Assembly (NCBI GenBank): GCA_001692895.1
Contig: KV748177.1
Span: forward strand, 5,308,130 to 5,372,129
Direction of reading: 5' to 3'
DNA: 64,000 bases
Source of the DNA: Cenococcum geophilum 1.58
Taxonomy: Eukaryota > Ascomycota > Dothideomycetes > Gloniales > Gloniaceae
Of the stretch, positions 13,244 to 25,158 are shown in pieces. Numbering within the stretch: position 1 is the first letter of the stretch; every line of letters begins with the position of its first letter. The notes beneath the pieces are model-generated. The model ran no database searches. It saw only the letters and a program-made list of their open reading frames with translations, and was not told the DNA's origin. Made by a program: the position numbers and the translations under genes.

Positions 13244-15022
13244 TTAGAAGCCAGCAGTTAAAGGATGCTTTCTTAGATCTTTAAGGTTCTTTGGTTTAGG
13301 AGGAAGATTATCCCGATATAGAGATGAGGATAAGGATCTAGTTTGGTTGACATCCTTTACTAGTCCTATGGCAAAGCCAGCGTAGTAACCAAATAGGGTA
13401 GATAGATTTGCTAGTGCTATTGTATATACTTGACGTCGTGCTCGTTTAGATCCTTCTGGTAGGATAAAATCGGCAGAAGGTTTGGCCGAGATTTCGTTAG
13501 CTCGTAGAGCTGTATTAGTTGCTCTATTAGATAATTCTGGTGAGCTTGACTGGGTAGAATCTGTTTCAATTGTATCCACGATATCATCTTGAAGTCCTCC
13601 CGGTGTGGTGTTTGTTTCTGGCAGATCTGGAGATACCGTCCTGCTAGGAGTCAGTAGCTGTTCGATGTCCTTCGTAGGAGGCTCTACTAAGTCGCTCGAT
13701 GCAGTCGTTTGATCTGCATTCGAGGTAGATCTATATAGGATAGATTCATCCTCAGATTCGTCCTCGTATAGAGTTTCTGGTAGACTGATTGTCTAAATAG
13801 TGTCCTCTAGTGCTTCCCTTAGCAGGTAGTCAATGTTCTGACCCTTGGGGTTATAGAACGAGGTCTCGTCAAATGTAACGTCTCTAGTTCGGATGACCTT
13901 GCGGAGACTTGGAATCCAGATTCGATAGATATTAGTTGAATCGTAGCCGACTAGATGTCCAATCAGTGCGCGAAGAGCTAGCTTGTCTCCCTTTCTGACT
14001 TGCTTATTCAGCGTATAGGTCTTACAACCGTATACATACATATAGGTAAGTGATGGCGGTTTGCCGTAGGCGATCTCGTACGGAGTTCTCCACCCTAGTT
14101 ACTCATTTGGTGTTCGATTAAGTGCGTATCCAGCAGCAAGGAAAGCTTCTGGTCCTAGAGATAGGGGTAAGGAAGCTTCTAGCTGCATGGCCCTTAATCA
14201 TTCCATAAGGGTTCGTCCAAATCATTCAGCTCCGCCATTTTGTTCTTCTGTATACGGGGCTCGGCATTCAAAAGTAATGCCTTCGTCTGCACACCACGTC
14301 TGTAGGGTGTCTCCTGTCTGTCCAAAAGCTCGTTCGTCATCGCTCCAGAAGAAGACGACGTCTTAGTGGAATCGTATTTTGATTAGCCGGTAGGTCTTGC
14401 GAATAGTAGGTAGGACAGTAGCTTTGTCCTTATTCTTGGAGGTGAACACAAAGTTAAATTTAGAATACGTGCAATAGAAATGTATGATGTATCTGTCGCC
14501 GTTATATCCAGGTACTCCTAGGTCGATAATATCAAATGCTAGCCGTTCAAATAGTCGATTGGCTGGATATTCGTGCTCTCGTCTTTAAGAGATCTGCTGC
14601 GTATACTTTGCTAATAAGCAAGTTTCACATTCGATTTTAAGCGGTGCTCGTTCGGTAGTTAATTCGGTAAGCTCTGCGCCATTGACGTGCTTAGGAAGCT
14701 ACTCGATAGCGTCAGGTCCTACATGGCCGAGAATTTTATGCCATTTTATAGCGGTGGCTCCGACTAGTTTACGGGCCATTCTACTTGGCTGATATCTTCC
14801 TGTTAAGAAGGTCAATTGATTGGTTGAATCTAGGGTAGGCTCTCTGTACATCAGTGCCCAGTGGCCCCCTAGTCGTCTCACATAGCATACTGTTTCGCCA
14901 GTTGCTAAACGGTAGAGCAAATTTCGTCCTAAGTCAAAATAGATATCGTTGTCAGTAGCTCTTAATAGCGCTACGATATTTGTGAACATAGTGGGTACTA
15001 GTGCTACATAAAATAGCCTCAT
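13244..15022 (-). pseudogene. Copia E integrase and linker segment
   Basis: 15022-14699 is the GAG-pre-integrase domain ending in 'KWHKILGH', the two His of the HHCC finger; the Cys pair (CETCLL) follows near 14620. The integrase core continues through about 14140 with 'FDIIDLGVPG' and 'WSDDERAFG'. 14041-13793 is the C-terminal 'YGCKTYTL...GYDSTNIYRIWIP' region typical of copia integrase tails. 13579-13244 is the low-conservation linker before RT. Several stops interrupt the frame. Confidence 0.82.
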
Positions 15023-15149
15023 TTTTGACTTCCCAGTAGGTGTATCAACAGTAATAGTTACTATTCCGTAAGCTTGTATTTTTTCAAAATTTCCGCCAGC
15101 AATTAGGTAGTCGTCTTCTGCTGCTAGGTAGGAGAATGTAAAGTCATCC

Positions 15150-16354
15150 TCATTATTACAGACGTGGGTATCTACACCAGGGTCGAGTATCCAGGTGTTC
15201 TAAAGTTCGAAAGGAACTTAACCAGTACTAAACACGGCAGCATAGCTAGTCAGTGTGGTAGAAGCTGGGGTTTTAGAATCAAAATCAATTGTAGATTCTA
15301 TGCTCTTTTAATTATTCTCCTTTGCTTCCTATCCTCTTTTTTGGATACGGTCAACGGCGCGCTTAATCCAAGGTATAGATGAGATCGTTTCATCTACCTT
15401 CTTCTAGACATCTACCCTTGGTCTCCATCCTTGAGGGCGCTTATGCTTAGCAATGTAGTAGCAGTCACTGAATCAATATATGAGGCCGCATATGCATTCC
15501 TTGTTCCATCTCAAATTTAAATTTGAATTACTATTAGGGTCTAAATTAGAATTAGAATTGTTTTGAAGGGTTGCAAAAGCAGAGTTATTGGCAGTCGAGG
15601 TAGACGATGATGATGCTATTTGCTGCATGCGGTAGTGCTCCTTGAATTCCTTAATGAGATCGATGATAGATGGGGCGGCTTCATTCTTCCGTTCTTTCCG
15701 AATAAGGTCTACTTCTAAAGCTCCTGTAAAACTAGAAGAGATGGGTTTGATGGCTCGAACGAAATCATAGTAGGGTCTGAATCCCTATACGTCTGGAAGC
15801 TCCAATTCCTCTGCCAGCTTATAAACGCTCCTCCAGCTGTTCAACCATTTTTCGATGTTCTGCTTTTTATTGTAGGCCTTGAGAGCCGCGTACTGATTTA
15901 GGACGTCGTGCTTTTGACCTGAGGTAATAGGGGCGAGTACAGTCTTCAACGCTTGAAGGCGTTTGTATACCGTTTCGAGGTCTTTAATGAGAGGGAGGTA
16001 GGATGCCAATATCAATCAAACGATATAGTTGCTGACCTCGCTTATAGCCTGCTCTTTCTTCTAGTATATGCGTAGATCGTCCTTGTACTCAGCGTAGAGT
16101 TAATTATACGCAGTGAGTTTGGTTTAGTCCAGCTGTGCTATCAATATAGCAGTGGGAAGTACGTCTTTCGGTGTAGGTCAATTTGGTAGTTCTAGGCTCG
16201 GAAGCTCGTCTTTCTTCTTTAATAGGTCGATGTACTCCCATACCTTGTTGGTTTTGGCAGTATCTTAAATAATAAAGAACCATTGCATCCAATCAGATGG
16301 CTAGTTGAGGATAACGTTGATTTTGGATAAAGACTCGTTCGTATTGGTCGTCAT
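15150..16354 (-). pseudogene. Copia E gag and protease segment
   Basis: The ATG at 16354 opens a gag-like frame (MTTNTNESLSKINVIL) continued at 16015-15785, a helical capsid-like domain. A zinc knuckle of the C-x-C-G...DCYY type lies at about 15500-15440. The protease motif near 15190 reads WILDPGVDTHVCN: the catalytic triad D-(S/T)-G appears as D-P-G. In-frame stops at several places mean no intact Gag. Confidence 0.8.
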
Positions 16355-16596
16355 TTTAGAGTTTAATTGGGTTAGGAAGGGTCCAAGCCAGGGTCCAGCT
16401 AGCGTCAAGGCTAAACCTTATTTTAACGTTTCGAGCTCTTGATTTAATTCGTCAGCTCGTTCATTAGTCGGGTTCGATCGTCCGTCAGCGTCAATTGTCC
16501 GTTCATTTAATAGGTGAAGAAGCTCGAGACACTGCAAAGGTAGTAGAAGTAGTAACTTCTTGAATGAGGTAGTAGATTAATTGGTCAGCAGGTAGT

Positions 16597-16614
16597 GCGA
16601 TCCGGGCTCATAAC
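16597..16614 (-). other. Half-tRNA(iMet) primer-binding site of copia E
   Basis: Directly inside the 5' LTR the plus strand reads gggctcataac. This matches the anticodon stem-loop of initiator-Met tRNA (CAT anticodon in the centre) rather than a tRNA 3' end. This is the known half-tRNA priming mode of copia and Ty5-like elements. Confidence 0.75.
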
Positions 16615-16846
16615 TATAACAGTGTAGTGTGGGAGAATTAAGTGAACAACTTAATTATAAATGTAGCTCTAGAGGCTCTCTATATATATATAAGGAAGAT
16701 GCAAGGAATAGAGACAGGTGATAAGAATTACAAGGGTAAGCAGCTGAATGGTAAGATATGCAGGGGTAAGCAGCTAAGGTAGTGAGACGGTAGTAAGCAA
16801 GTCCGATCTTAGGTCGACAACAGCATAGTACCGATAGTCGGTTACA
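16615..16846 (-). repeat. 5' LTR of copia E (232 bp)
   Basis: Pair of 11336-11567; followed by the TSD agttt and then resumed B1 gag sequence. Confidence 0.93.
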
Positions 16847-19509
16847 AGTTTTATAGGCCTCTACTTTTCCTAACTATTAGCTACTTAATTCTGTTTATAC
16901 TTGGTCCAACTTTAGCTAATACTTAGTTCGCTTTTTATCTTTAATATACCATAAACACATATTCTCTAGGCATTCCTACCACTATTGTCCGTCTAGGTAT
17001 TCTTCCGTAAGGAATCTTCCTAGTTAAAGTATTAAGTCTCTTTAGGTTTGCACTTCTATGGGGTGCCAACTATATATATACTTAGCGTTTCTATAATTCG
17101 CCTCGTCCGTTATCCAATATATTCTTATTAAATACTTCTAATTTTTATCCTTAGGTATTCTATACATATTACACACATTATCTATATATACTAGGTGTCT
17201 TGGGTTAACTCTTAGCTTGTTTTTATCCTTAAGTTTAAACCTTTCTCGCATCGATCTAAGCGTTATAACTTTATTCGCTAGTACTAAGATTTGCTTCTCG
17301 CTTCTCCAGTCCTCTAATTACTCCTTAAGATCCTTTAATATTATAATTAAGGCTCCTTTAATATAACTCATAGCCTTTTCTATAATTAGGTGGTTTTAGA
17401 TAACTTTTTTGTCTAACTATATATAAAAGTCTTCCTACTTATCGTTGTGCCTCTGCCTATACTACTTTTAGTATAGCTACTAGAGTATATACGGCTTGTC
17501 CATAAGGAAGTATCTTCTTATTACTGCGTCGTAATAGCCCTTTATGTGTCGTTCTTCGAACCTAGTAGAAATCCCTAAATCCTCTTCGTTTTCCAGTTTA
17601 GTAAGCCACTTAGCTCTTAATATACCTGTCCTAGGCCTATTAGTAATCCTTTATACTAGTGCTCTATCCCTTATACGGCCTAACGTGCTAGATCTCTTAT
17701 CTAGTTTCTGCTCTTGCTATACGATAATTCTTTGCCTAAATTTTTCTATAGTTTCTTTTAGTTTACGTCTTATAGATAGATCTATAAAGTCTTCTTACTT
17801 TTTAATCCTAGTATTAACTTTTTAATCTTTAGGCCAAACACTATATTCTCCTGATAAGTCCTCTAGGTCTATATATCTGTCTCCTAGCCTAACTACTATT
17901 TATATTACAGATTCTCTAATCTATAACAAAGCGCCTTGCCTCTTACCTATAGGTGTCCTTATTTATTCTCTAAATTCTTAATCCCTTAGATTCTTTAATC
18001 CTAAGCTTACTTCTTTCTTAAGCTAAGCTCTAGCCTTAGTCTAACTAGGCTTAGGTGTTCTTATCTCGTCTTAAGAGTCTTAAATCTTACTCATCTTATC
18101 TTAAGAGTCTTGTGCCTATAGAAAACTTTATCCTAAGCTTATTTGTATATTGCTGAATTAAGCTACTACTCTACTCTATCGGTTATTATCTATTATAGGT
18201 CCTTAAGCTTACCTTATCTCGTCTTAAGAATCTTAGTTATCTCTTATCTCGTCTTAAGAGTCTTAAGCCTTTAGCCTTTTGCCTTTATTAAGTGCCGAAG
18301 TAATTCGCTGCCCTACTTCTCTTACGTCTCGTAAAGCGATAGATATCGTATCTAGTAGGGTCTCGATCCCTACTAATGTTCCCTATTCTATAGTAGAATT
18401 ATCCTCTACCTCTTATATAATATCTCTAAGGTCTACGCGCTCCTAGTAAGCCGCCTTTATCGCCTTATTGTTATAAAATGTTTCGCCTATATTAAATTCA
18501 TTATCCTTAATATCCGATCTGCGAACTGGTTTATTAGTTCCTCTATATTTAGTAGATTTTGGCTCCTATGGCCAGTAGCTTACACCATACTTAGCATCTT
18601 TATAAATTTGGCATGCGTTATTATAACAAAACGTAAAACTTCTAATTAAATATTCTTTTATTCCTCGCAGTATGCTATTATCCCTCTATATATATATGCC
18701 GTCTACTATTAGTCTGGTTCCCTTTATTATATAGTAACTCTAACCATCTTTATAATCCCTCGCGAAGTAACCCTATTTTCCGCAATTTATATAAGCTCCG
18801 TCTTTAAACCATTAACTTTGCTATAGAGTTCGCCTAAATATCTTCTGCTGCTAAGATCCCTAGTTTAGCCTCTACTCCTTAGTCCTGTAATTACTAGATC
18901 CTTAACTTCTAGGTTTTTATAGTTTTTTACTCCATCTCTTATAGGCTTCTTTAGTACTACTTAGGTCTATTAGCTCTACGCTATACTATAGTTTTTAACT
19001 TAGTCTTAGTCGTTATATACTCTACGCCTTATATAACTATAGAACTCTGTCCTAACCTCTCTTAGTCTATTCCCTTTAGTAGATCTAATTATTAATCTTA
19101 ATTGCTTAATCTATTAGTTCTTATAGGGTATCTATATCTTCTATTAGGATAATCGCGTCCTAGACTTTAGCCTTAAGTCCTTACTTATACTGTGCTATAA
19201 GCGCCTTATTATTCTACTTAACTTATATTGCTAGCGTTTAAAACTGCGTTATATATTTAATTACTAAGGTTTATTATATAATATCTTGGAGTTTTCTTTC
19301 CGCTATAGTTACTGCCTCTAGGTCTCTAAATATTTGCGTAAGTCGTTTTATAAATCCATTCTAGCTTAAGAACATAAACCGTACTTCTTAGTTTATAGTT
19401 ATTATCCCATTTACTTGTATCTCTATAAGGTAAGACTTAAACTATTTAAGTGCTCTTCCTAATAAGAACAATCCTATATACACTATTTAATCCATAGGTA
19501 TTGCCAGCT
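16847..19509 (-). pseudogene. B1 gag-pol middle part, RIP-decayed
   Basis: This interval continues B1 between copia E and element T. The part right of about 19000 aligns with the plus-strand copy B2 at 63560-64000 (same order, same length). Towards the left it is gag and the gag-pol junction. No frame is open beyond about 90 codons and stops replace Gln codons. A ladder of 'gtcttaagagtctta' blocks around 18050-18260 is a low-complexity local repeat within gag. Confidence 0.7.
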
Positions 19510-19544
19510 TACATTAGCATTTTGTTGGGGTGCCAAGATCCTGG

Positions 19545-19815
19545 AGGCCTCCTAACAGGATTTTGACTTTCCTGGAGGTCCTAATCGTCCTGGTAGGCTC
19601 CTGGCAGGCTCCTGGCAGGCTCCTGGCAGGATTTTGATTTTCCTAATCGTCCTGGTCGTCCTGACAGGCTCCTGGCAGGATCTTTGATTTCCTGATCGTC
19701 CTCTTACGGTCCTGTTAGGGTCCTAACAGGAAACTAGTATTTCCTGATCGTTCCTGACAGGCTCCTAGCAGGATCTTAATTTTCCTAATCGTCCTGTCAG
19801 GTTCCTAACAGGATA
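19545..19815. repeat. Minisatellite of CCTGGCAGG / TCGTCCTG units
   Basis: Irregular tandem units around tcctggcaggctcctggcagg and cctaatcgtcctg, interleaved with 'gattttgatttt' spacers. It lies at the left end of element T. Confidence 0.8.
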
Positions 19816-19837
19816 CCCCTAAGCGACACCCCTCCTA

Positions 19838-19960
19838 ACCCCCCCCCCCCCCAAAGCGACACCTCCTATGCACACCCCTCAAGACACCCCCCCAATGCGA
19901 CACCCTCCCCACTATGATACCCCCCCCAATGGGATACCTCCCCCCTAATGCGACACGACC
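19838..19960. repeat. C-run and degenerate GCGACACCC repeats
   Basis: A homopolymer of about 14 C followed by units such as aaagcgacacc, atgcgacaccc and atgggatacc. Confidence 0.8.
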
Positions 19961-20118
19961 CTATTTGCGCGTGCGCGCGACACACAGTGCTATCGGGTCC
20001 CCGCTATATTCCCGATAGCCTACACGTGCCTCTGCCAAGTTACCCCCTTTGCAGTCACCCCATTCTTTACCCTTCCTTACATCCTCCCTTAGGAGGCACT
20101 AGAACGGCAGCCAGCAGA

Positions 20119-20740
20119 GGACCGTCGCCAGAACCAGACGACCGTTACAAGAACTAGACAACAACCTTTTAAACAACCAGCTAGCGAAGACCACGAACGA
20201 TTCAATTGATCGATTAATCGAATTTAATATTGGCCCATTACCAAATCGTATCAAGGCCTCCTAGGGAGGCACCCTAGACGACTACCGTTCGAATATACAG
20301 CTAGCGAACGGCCATAGAGAACGACCTNGATCAATTAGAGCCTTNGATCGGGCCGACCTCTCCCCCGAATTAAATTAGATACTAACACAGGCAGGCAGGT
20401 AGGTAGGTAGGTAGGTAGGTAAGTAGGTAGGTAGGCAGGCAGGTAGGCAGGCAAGTAGGAGAGGACCGTCGTCAGAACCAGACGATAATCGTTCGAACGA
20501 CCAGCCAGCGAACACCACGATCAATTCGATCGATCGATCGAATCGAACNAGAGCCTCNATATCAGCCTATTACCGAATCAAATCGAATCAAGGCCTCCTA
20601 GGGAGGCACCCCAGACAACCACCGTTCAAACGTACAGCCAACGAACGCCCATGGAGAACGATTCAAATTAATATAATCAATCGCAATCAAATCAAGCAGA
20701 GCCTTCGATCGGGCCGACCTCTCCCCCAAATTACAGATAT
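20119..20740. repeat. Two-copy ~345-bp tandem duplication with GGTA/GGCA microsatellites
   Basis: Unit 1 begins 'gaggaccgtcgccagaacc' near 20119 and unit 2 'gaggaccgtcgtcagaacc' near 20462. Each ends in 'gatcgggccgacctctccccc' and is followed by a (GGTA)n/(GGCA)n tract (20388-20460; 20745-20825). Ns at 20328, 20345, 20549 and 20558 lie at equivalent places, so the two units were probably confused in assembly. Confidence 0.85.
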
Positions 20741-21094
20741 AGACAGGTAGGCATAGACAGGTAGGCACGACAGGCACAGGCAGGCACAGACAGGTAGGAC
20801 AGGCAGACAGGCAGGCAGGCAGGCACTAGGCCTAGTTAGGAAATCAGCACACGGCCGGCGGATCATTGGGAACACCGCCGATCGACGATTTGGAGCCTCT
20901 GCGAGAGGCTCCTCAGTCGATCGCCTAACGCCCGAGCAATTGTAGAGCTCCATAACAGACACAGGCGGTAAACAGGAGAGATTAATTTGGATTATCTAGA
21001 TTATATATAATTAAATTAATTTTATATTTTTTAACTAGCTGTAAATACTAGAGTGTTAATATACCTTATTTTTAAATCTAGAATTTTTATTGTT

Positions 21095-21210
21095 GTCCTG
21101 ATGGTCCTAATAGTCCTGGTGGTCCTGATGGTCCTGATGGTCCTGATGGTCCTGATGGTCCTAATAGTCCTGGAGGTCCTGGAGGTCCTGGTGGTCCTGG
21201 TGGTCCGGGC
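21095..21210. repeat. 9-bp GTCCTGATG tandem array
   Basis: About a dozen units of ggtcctgat / ggtcctggt near the right end of element T. Confidence 0.9.
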
Positions 21211-21663
21211 GACCTCCTAATAGGTTCCTAACAGGATGCCGAGTGTGAGTGTCTCTTGGAGCTCCTGACAGCCCTAACAGGAGCTGTTAGGAGCTGTCAG
21301 TACTGTTAGGAGGCACACACATTTTGCTAATGTAGCTCCTTCCTGCGCTACCTTAAAGTACATTTACGTTAGGAATCCTTTAAGCTTTAATCTCTCTCCT
21401 AAGAATCTTTTAATTAATAGTAACTTAACCTTTACTGCGCTTATTCCGTTAATCCTAGTTTTAAGTACTACGTTATTTTCCGTTAACTAGTTAACTATTT
21501 TCTATAGTTATCTAACCGTTATAGGTTACTATAAGTTAGTATCTGCTATACTGGTATTACCTAACCTTAAAGTAATTGCCGCCGTTAATAGCGTTATAGT
21601 GGCTGCTTTTAGTGGCATATTATTTAACTTTCTATATTTATTACCGTAACTAGGTAGTAATTA

Positions 21664-21870
21664 TATAACGGAACCTTATAGCAAAAACTATAATAGGCTC
21701 GTTAATAGGCTAGGTATATAGGTAAAGCAAATTAAAGTTAACAACGTAATAATAACTAGTGAAGTGGTTGCCTAATAGATTAACTCTAATTATATTCTAA
21801 GAATCACTATAAGGAAGGAACTATCTAGGTAGGGACTAAGGGTCCTTAAATACACAACCGTACTCCTATA
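21664..21870 (-). repeat. 5' LTR of B1, left half (207 bp)
   Basis: Matches 6850-7056 of the 3' LTR and stops at 'accgtactcctata'. The rest of the LTR resumes at 35820 beyond the LINE. Confidence 0.9.
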
Positions 21871-22269
21871 TATTATATTATAATATTTAATTACGCTATT
21901 ACGGCTCCCGTTAGGGTCTATGCAGCGGGTCTATATAGGTATATATATATACATATATAAGAGGGGAACCGTATCACTAGGGCCGGATAAAACCTCTCCT
22001 TCTCTTGTTATACGGCCTGTATAGCTTATTATACGGCCTATATAGCCTCTCTTCTAATTAGTAACTGCTAAGCATAAGTAGACGTCTCTTTAAGGCGCTA
22101 TAGAAAAGCTATCTTAATGCGTACTCCTGGGTTTGTCTGGTAGGGTATATAGCTAGGGCCTAGGTTCCGTTCCTAGCTGCTCCGGTTATCTAGGTAGGGC
22201 GTAAGCCGGTAGCCTATAAGGCTAATAGTAGTATAGAAGGTTCCTTTATTTATATCTACGTTAACGTAC

Positions 22270-22615
22270 GCAGTTCTATACCTTGCTAAGTTTTATTAAG
22301 TTCTGTTAGGATATTAACCTCTATTAAATTCTGCCCGGTTACCAAATTCTATTAAATTCTGCTAGGTTGCCAAAGTTCTGCCAACTTCTGTTAGGTTATT
22401 AGATTCTGCTAGGTTACTAAAATTCTACCAAATTCTGTTAGGTTGCTAAAACTCTGCCAAATTCTATTAGGTTGCCAAAATTCTACTAACTTTTATTAGG
22501 TTATTAAATTCTGCTAAATTCTACTAGGTTAATAAGTTCTACTAAATTCTACTAGGTTGCTAGAGTTCTACTAACTTCTACTAGGTTGCTATCTGTAAAA
22601 TTCTACTATATTTTA
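22270..22615. repeat. Minisatellite in the LINE 3' region
   Basis: About a dozen degenerate 18-29-bp units based on ttctgctaggttgccaaa. They have no conserved spacer length and no palindrome, so this is a minisatellite rather than a CRISPR. Confidence 0.8.
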
Positions 22616-23051
22616 CCATCCCTGCAGTATTTATCCTCCGCCTCTTAACGCACTTCCTAGCCTTCTCTCTTTACCCTAGCCAGCTCTCTAGTAAATAAAA
22701 GGTATAGTAAAAGGTTTATCTATATAAACTAGTCCACAACTACCTTAGTAGCCTTTAGCTTAGTTAGGAGCTCTTTATATAAGGATATTCTAGTATAGTA
22801 ATATATTTCTGCCTGGCCAGCAGCGTGCCTAGGGTAGAATACCACTACATACATTATTAATTGTTGGCTATGGCCGTATAGGCAGGCCAGAGTTAGGTGC
22901 CCTAGTACTTTTCAGTAGTAGAGGTATTTATTAAGCCCTATATACTCGGTTCTAAGCAGTATATTAATTGTGCTCTCTACCTTTATAAGCCTTATGTGGC
23001 GTTTAAAGACTTCCTTATTCTATAGCTTGGCCTAGGCCGTTATATAGTAGG

Positions 23052-23261
23052 TATTACGGCTTATATAAATGCCTCTAAACCAAAGCTTGTAGAATGCTGT
23101 ATTATAAAGATACTAAGCTAAAGAGAAGGAAAAGGGGTCGCTAGGACCGATGTAAACAAATATATAGGGTAAGCCGCCAAGGCGCTAGCTTTAGGTGGGC
23201 CAATTATAGGTTGGCAGAATATGGCAGAATTTGGCAGGTAACGTGCGATGGCGCCGTTACA
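23052..23261 (-). repeat. 3' LTR of C (210 bp)
   Basis: More RIP-changed than its partner 35028-35237 (for example TATTACGGC against TGTTACAGC at the end). Confidence 0.9.
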
Positions 23262-23478
23262 TCACCCCCCTCTTTAAAAGAAAAACCTGCCCTTAGGCTT
23301 AGTTAGAAATAGGGTAGCACTAGGCTTATAAACATAGAATTATAAAATATAAGATAAGGAGATAAAGGGGATATAAGTACGTCCAGACTAAGTACAAAGG
23401 CGATTATAGGCTAAGTGGAAGCACTAGGCTAGAAAGAGTAGCCGCTAAAAGTCTTAGTACGGATCTGACTAATCAGAC

Positions 23479-23501
23479 AACTTTAACCGGTGGTCGAAGT
23501 T
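23479..23501. promoter_or_regulatory. Imperfect copy of the 23-bp palindrome in element C
   Basis: AACTTTAACCG-G-TGGTCGAAGTT, about 220 bp inside the 3' LTR. The flank gtctgattagtcagat matches the flanks in A and D. Confidence 0.55.
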
Positions 23502-25158
23502 CCTCAACATCTGAAATTTTACGGTACTGGCAGAAAACGGCAGAATATAGCAGAATTTGGTAGACAGCTGTATTAGGGCTTTAGGGCGTTTTTATCCCTA
23601 TATTCTTCCGGTAACTTATTATCTTTATTATACTAGCATTATATTTATTCGTCTAGGTATTTTAGGGGTTCAGGCGTATTAGGGTATTAGTTATAAAATT
23701 TTTTAAGCTTCTGGGGGCAGCCTATAAAGTTCCACGTAGGGTACTAGGTTAGGTTAGAATTGTAGCCCTTCTATTAGATACAGTATTTTAGCGTTCCCCG
23801 TACTATCTTATAGGCTAGTATTTTATTAACCTTCTATTTATTATCACCGTTTACTTAAACTAGTAGAAAAGGCTCGTTCTTTTATCTAGGTAATAGGTCA
23901 TTTATAGCTTTCCATAACTTATCTAGTAAGAAGATAAGGTAAACCCTAATTGAATTTAGGAGCTTTATCTTATACGAGTTACCTATCTTCTTAAGAACCT
24001 TATATAGTCCTGCCATCTAGTAGTCTAGCTTACAGCTAGGTCGTTTAGTTTTTTAATTCCTTGTTGTGACCTATACTATATCGCCAGGGGCAAAATCGGG
24101 CTCTCGACGGTGTTTATTCGCCTGCTGTTCTATTAACCTTTAAGCTTTTTCTAGGTTCTTGCGGGCTACTATCTAGGCTTCCTCTAATTGTTTAGCGTAC
24201 TGTTAGGCCTTAGTATAGAATAGCTTCTTTTGTATAGTCTGGGGTTCTTCTAGCCTTTTCTAGTTAAAGCTTATACGGGGTAAGTATCCTATTTCTAGCT
24301 AAATTGGGGCAAACCCTATAGAGTTATAGGGTAGGGTTACTTGCGCGTAGTCTATTAAGGGTAGTAGTTTAGACCAGTTATCCTAAAAATAGTTAATAAA
24401 GGGCCTAAGCCTCTAGTCTAGGTACTAATTTACAATCTTTATCTAGGGGTAATAAGCCGTAGAAAGCTTTAGCTTAATGCCTAAGATCTAGGTAAACTTA
24501 TTCTAAAAGGCCGATATAAACTATGGCCTATAATTAGATATAATAGTATCTAGTAGTCTGTAGATTTGGTAGACGTAATAGATATATAGCTAGGCTACCT
24601 CTTTAGTATTAATGTTTTTGTGACAGGGAATTAAGAACGGGCGTTTATTAAAGTAGTTAACTATAACTATAACCATATCGTATCCGTTACGGTCCTTAGG
24701 TAGTTTATAAAAGTCTATAAAGATATACTACTAAGGGCGCTCTAGTATTAGGAGTGGCTTAAGTAGTCCTAGGGTCTTATCCCGTGGGATTATAGCTCTC
24801 TAGCAGTCTTCGCAGTTCCGTATATATTAATTAATATCCGCAACTATTCTCAGCTAATAGTAGCAATAGTTAATAATTTTACGGGTTTTATTCTTGCTAG
24901 GGTATACCGTAAAGACTTAGTAATAAGCTTCGCGGATTAATTTAGTCCGTAAATTGTCGACGTTAGGGACTATAAGCCGCTCCTAGTATAGGAGTAATCC
25001 TTCCTCCGTCTTAAAATCGGGGTCTCCTTTTACAGCTTATTCGCGGAGGGCCCTTAGGGTATTAGCCATGCGGTTTACAGTTAGGAGGTAGTTAATTAGC
25101 CCTATTAGCTTATCTAAGGACTCCTCTATTAGTGCTAGCTCGTTTTACTAGGAGTTTA

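Larger units (their letters stand above)
11336..16846 (-). mobile_element. Ty1/copia retrotransposon E, complete with TSD, lightly mutated
   Basis: 5511-bp element inside B1 with perfect TSD agttt (11331-11335 and 16847-16851) and two 232-bp LTRs (11336-11567, 16615-16846). Reading leftward: primer site, gag from ATG at 16354, zinc knuckle (CICG..., 15500-15440), protease near 15190, GAG-pre-integrase and HHCC zinc finger (15022-14590), DDE integrase (about 14560-14140), RT with YVDD (13006-12686), and RNase H down to about 12100. A G-rich polypurine tract (CTGGGGGTG) abuts the 3' LTR. Frames are interrupted by a modest number of stops, far fewer than in A, B, C or H. It looks like the youngest large insertion but is not intact. 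Confidence 0.93.
19512..21332. mobile_element. Non-coding TIR element T with TA duplication, built of minisatellites
   Basis: 1821-bp insert in B1 gag flanked by TA (19510-19511, 21333-21334). The ends are imperfect inverted repeats: CATTAGCATTTTGTTGGGGTGCC on the left and CATTAGCAAAATGTGTGTGCC on the right strand. Copy B2 shows the empty site at 63562-63563. The interior is GC-rich compared with B1 and holds several unrelated tandem arrays, a C-run, a ~345-bp tandem duplication and ambiguous bases. No gene could be supported. TA duplication suggests a Tc1/mariner-type mobiliser; the long non-coding interior is unusual for a MITE. Confidence 0.8.

Noticed and set aside
19948..20157. 69-codon plus frame in element T
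   Set aside because: Low-complexity Cys/His/Pro reading of minisatellite DNA without domain or start context.
22270..22615. CRISPR-like array of regularly spaced repeats
   Set aside because: Units are degenerate and contiguous, with no unique spacers, in a eukaryotic LINE 3' region.
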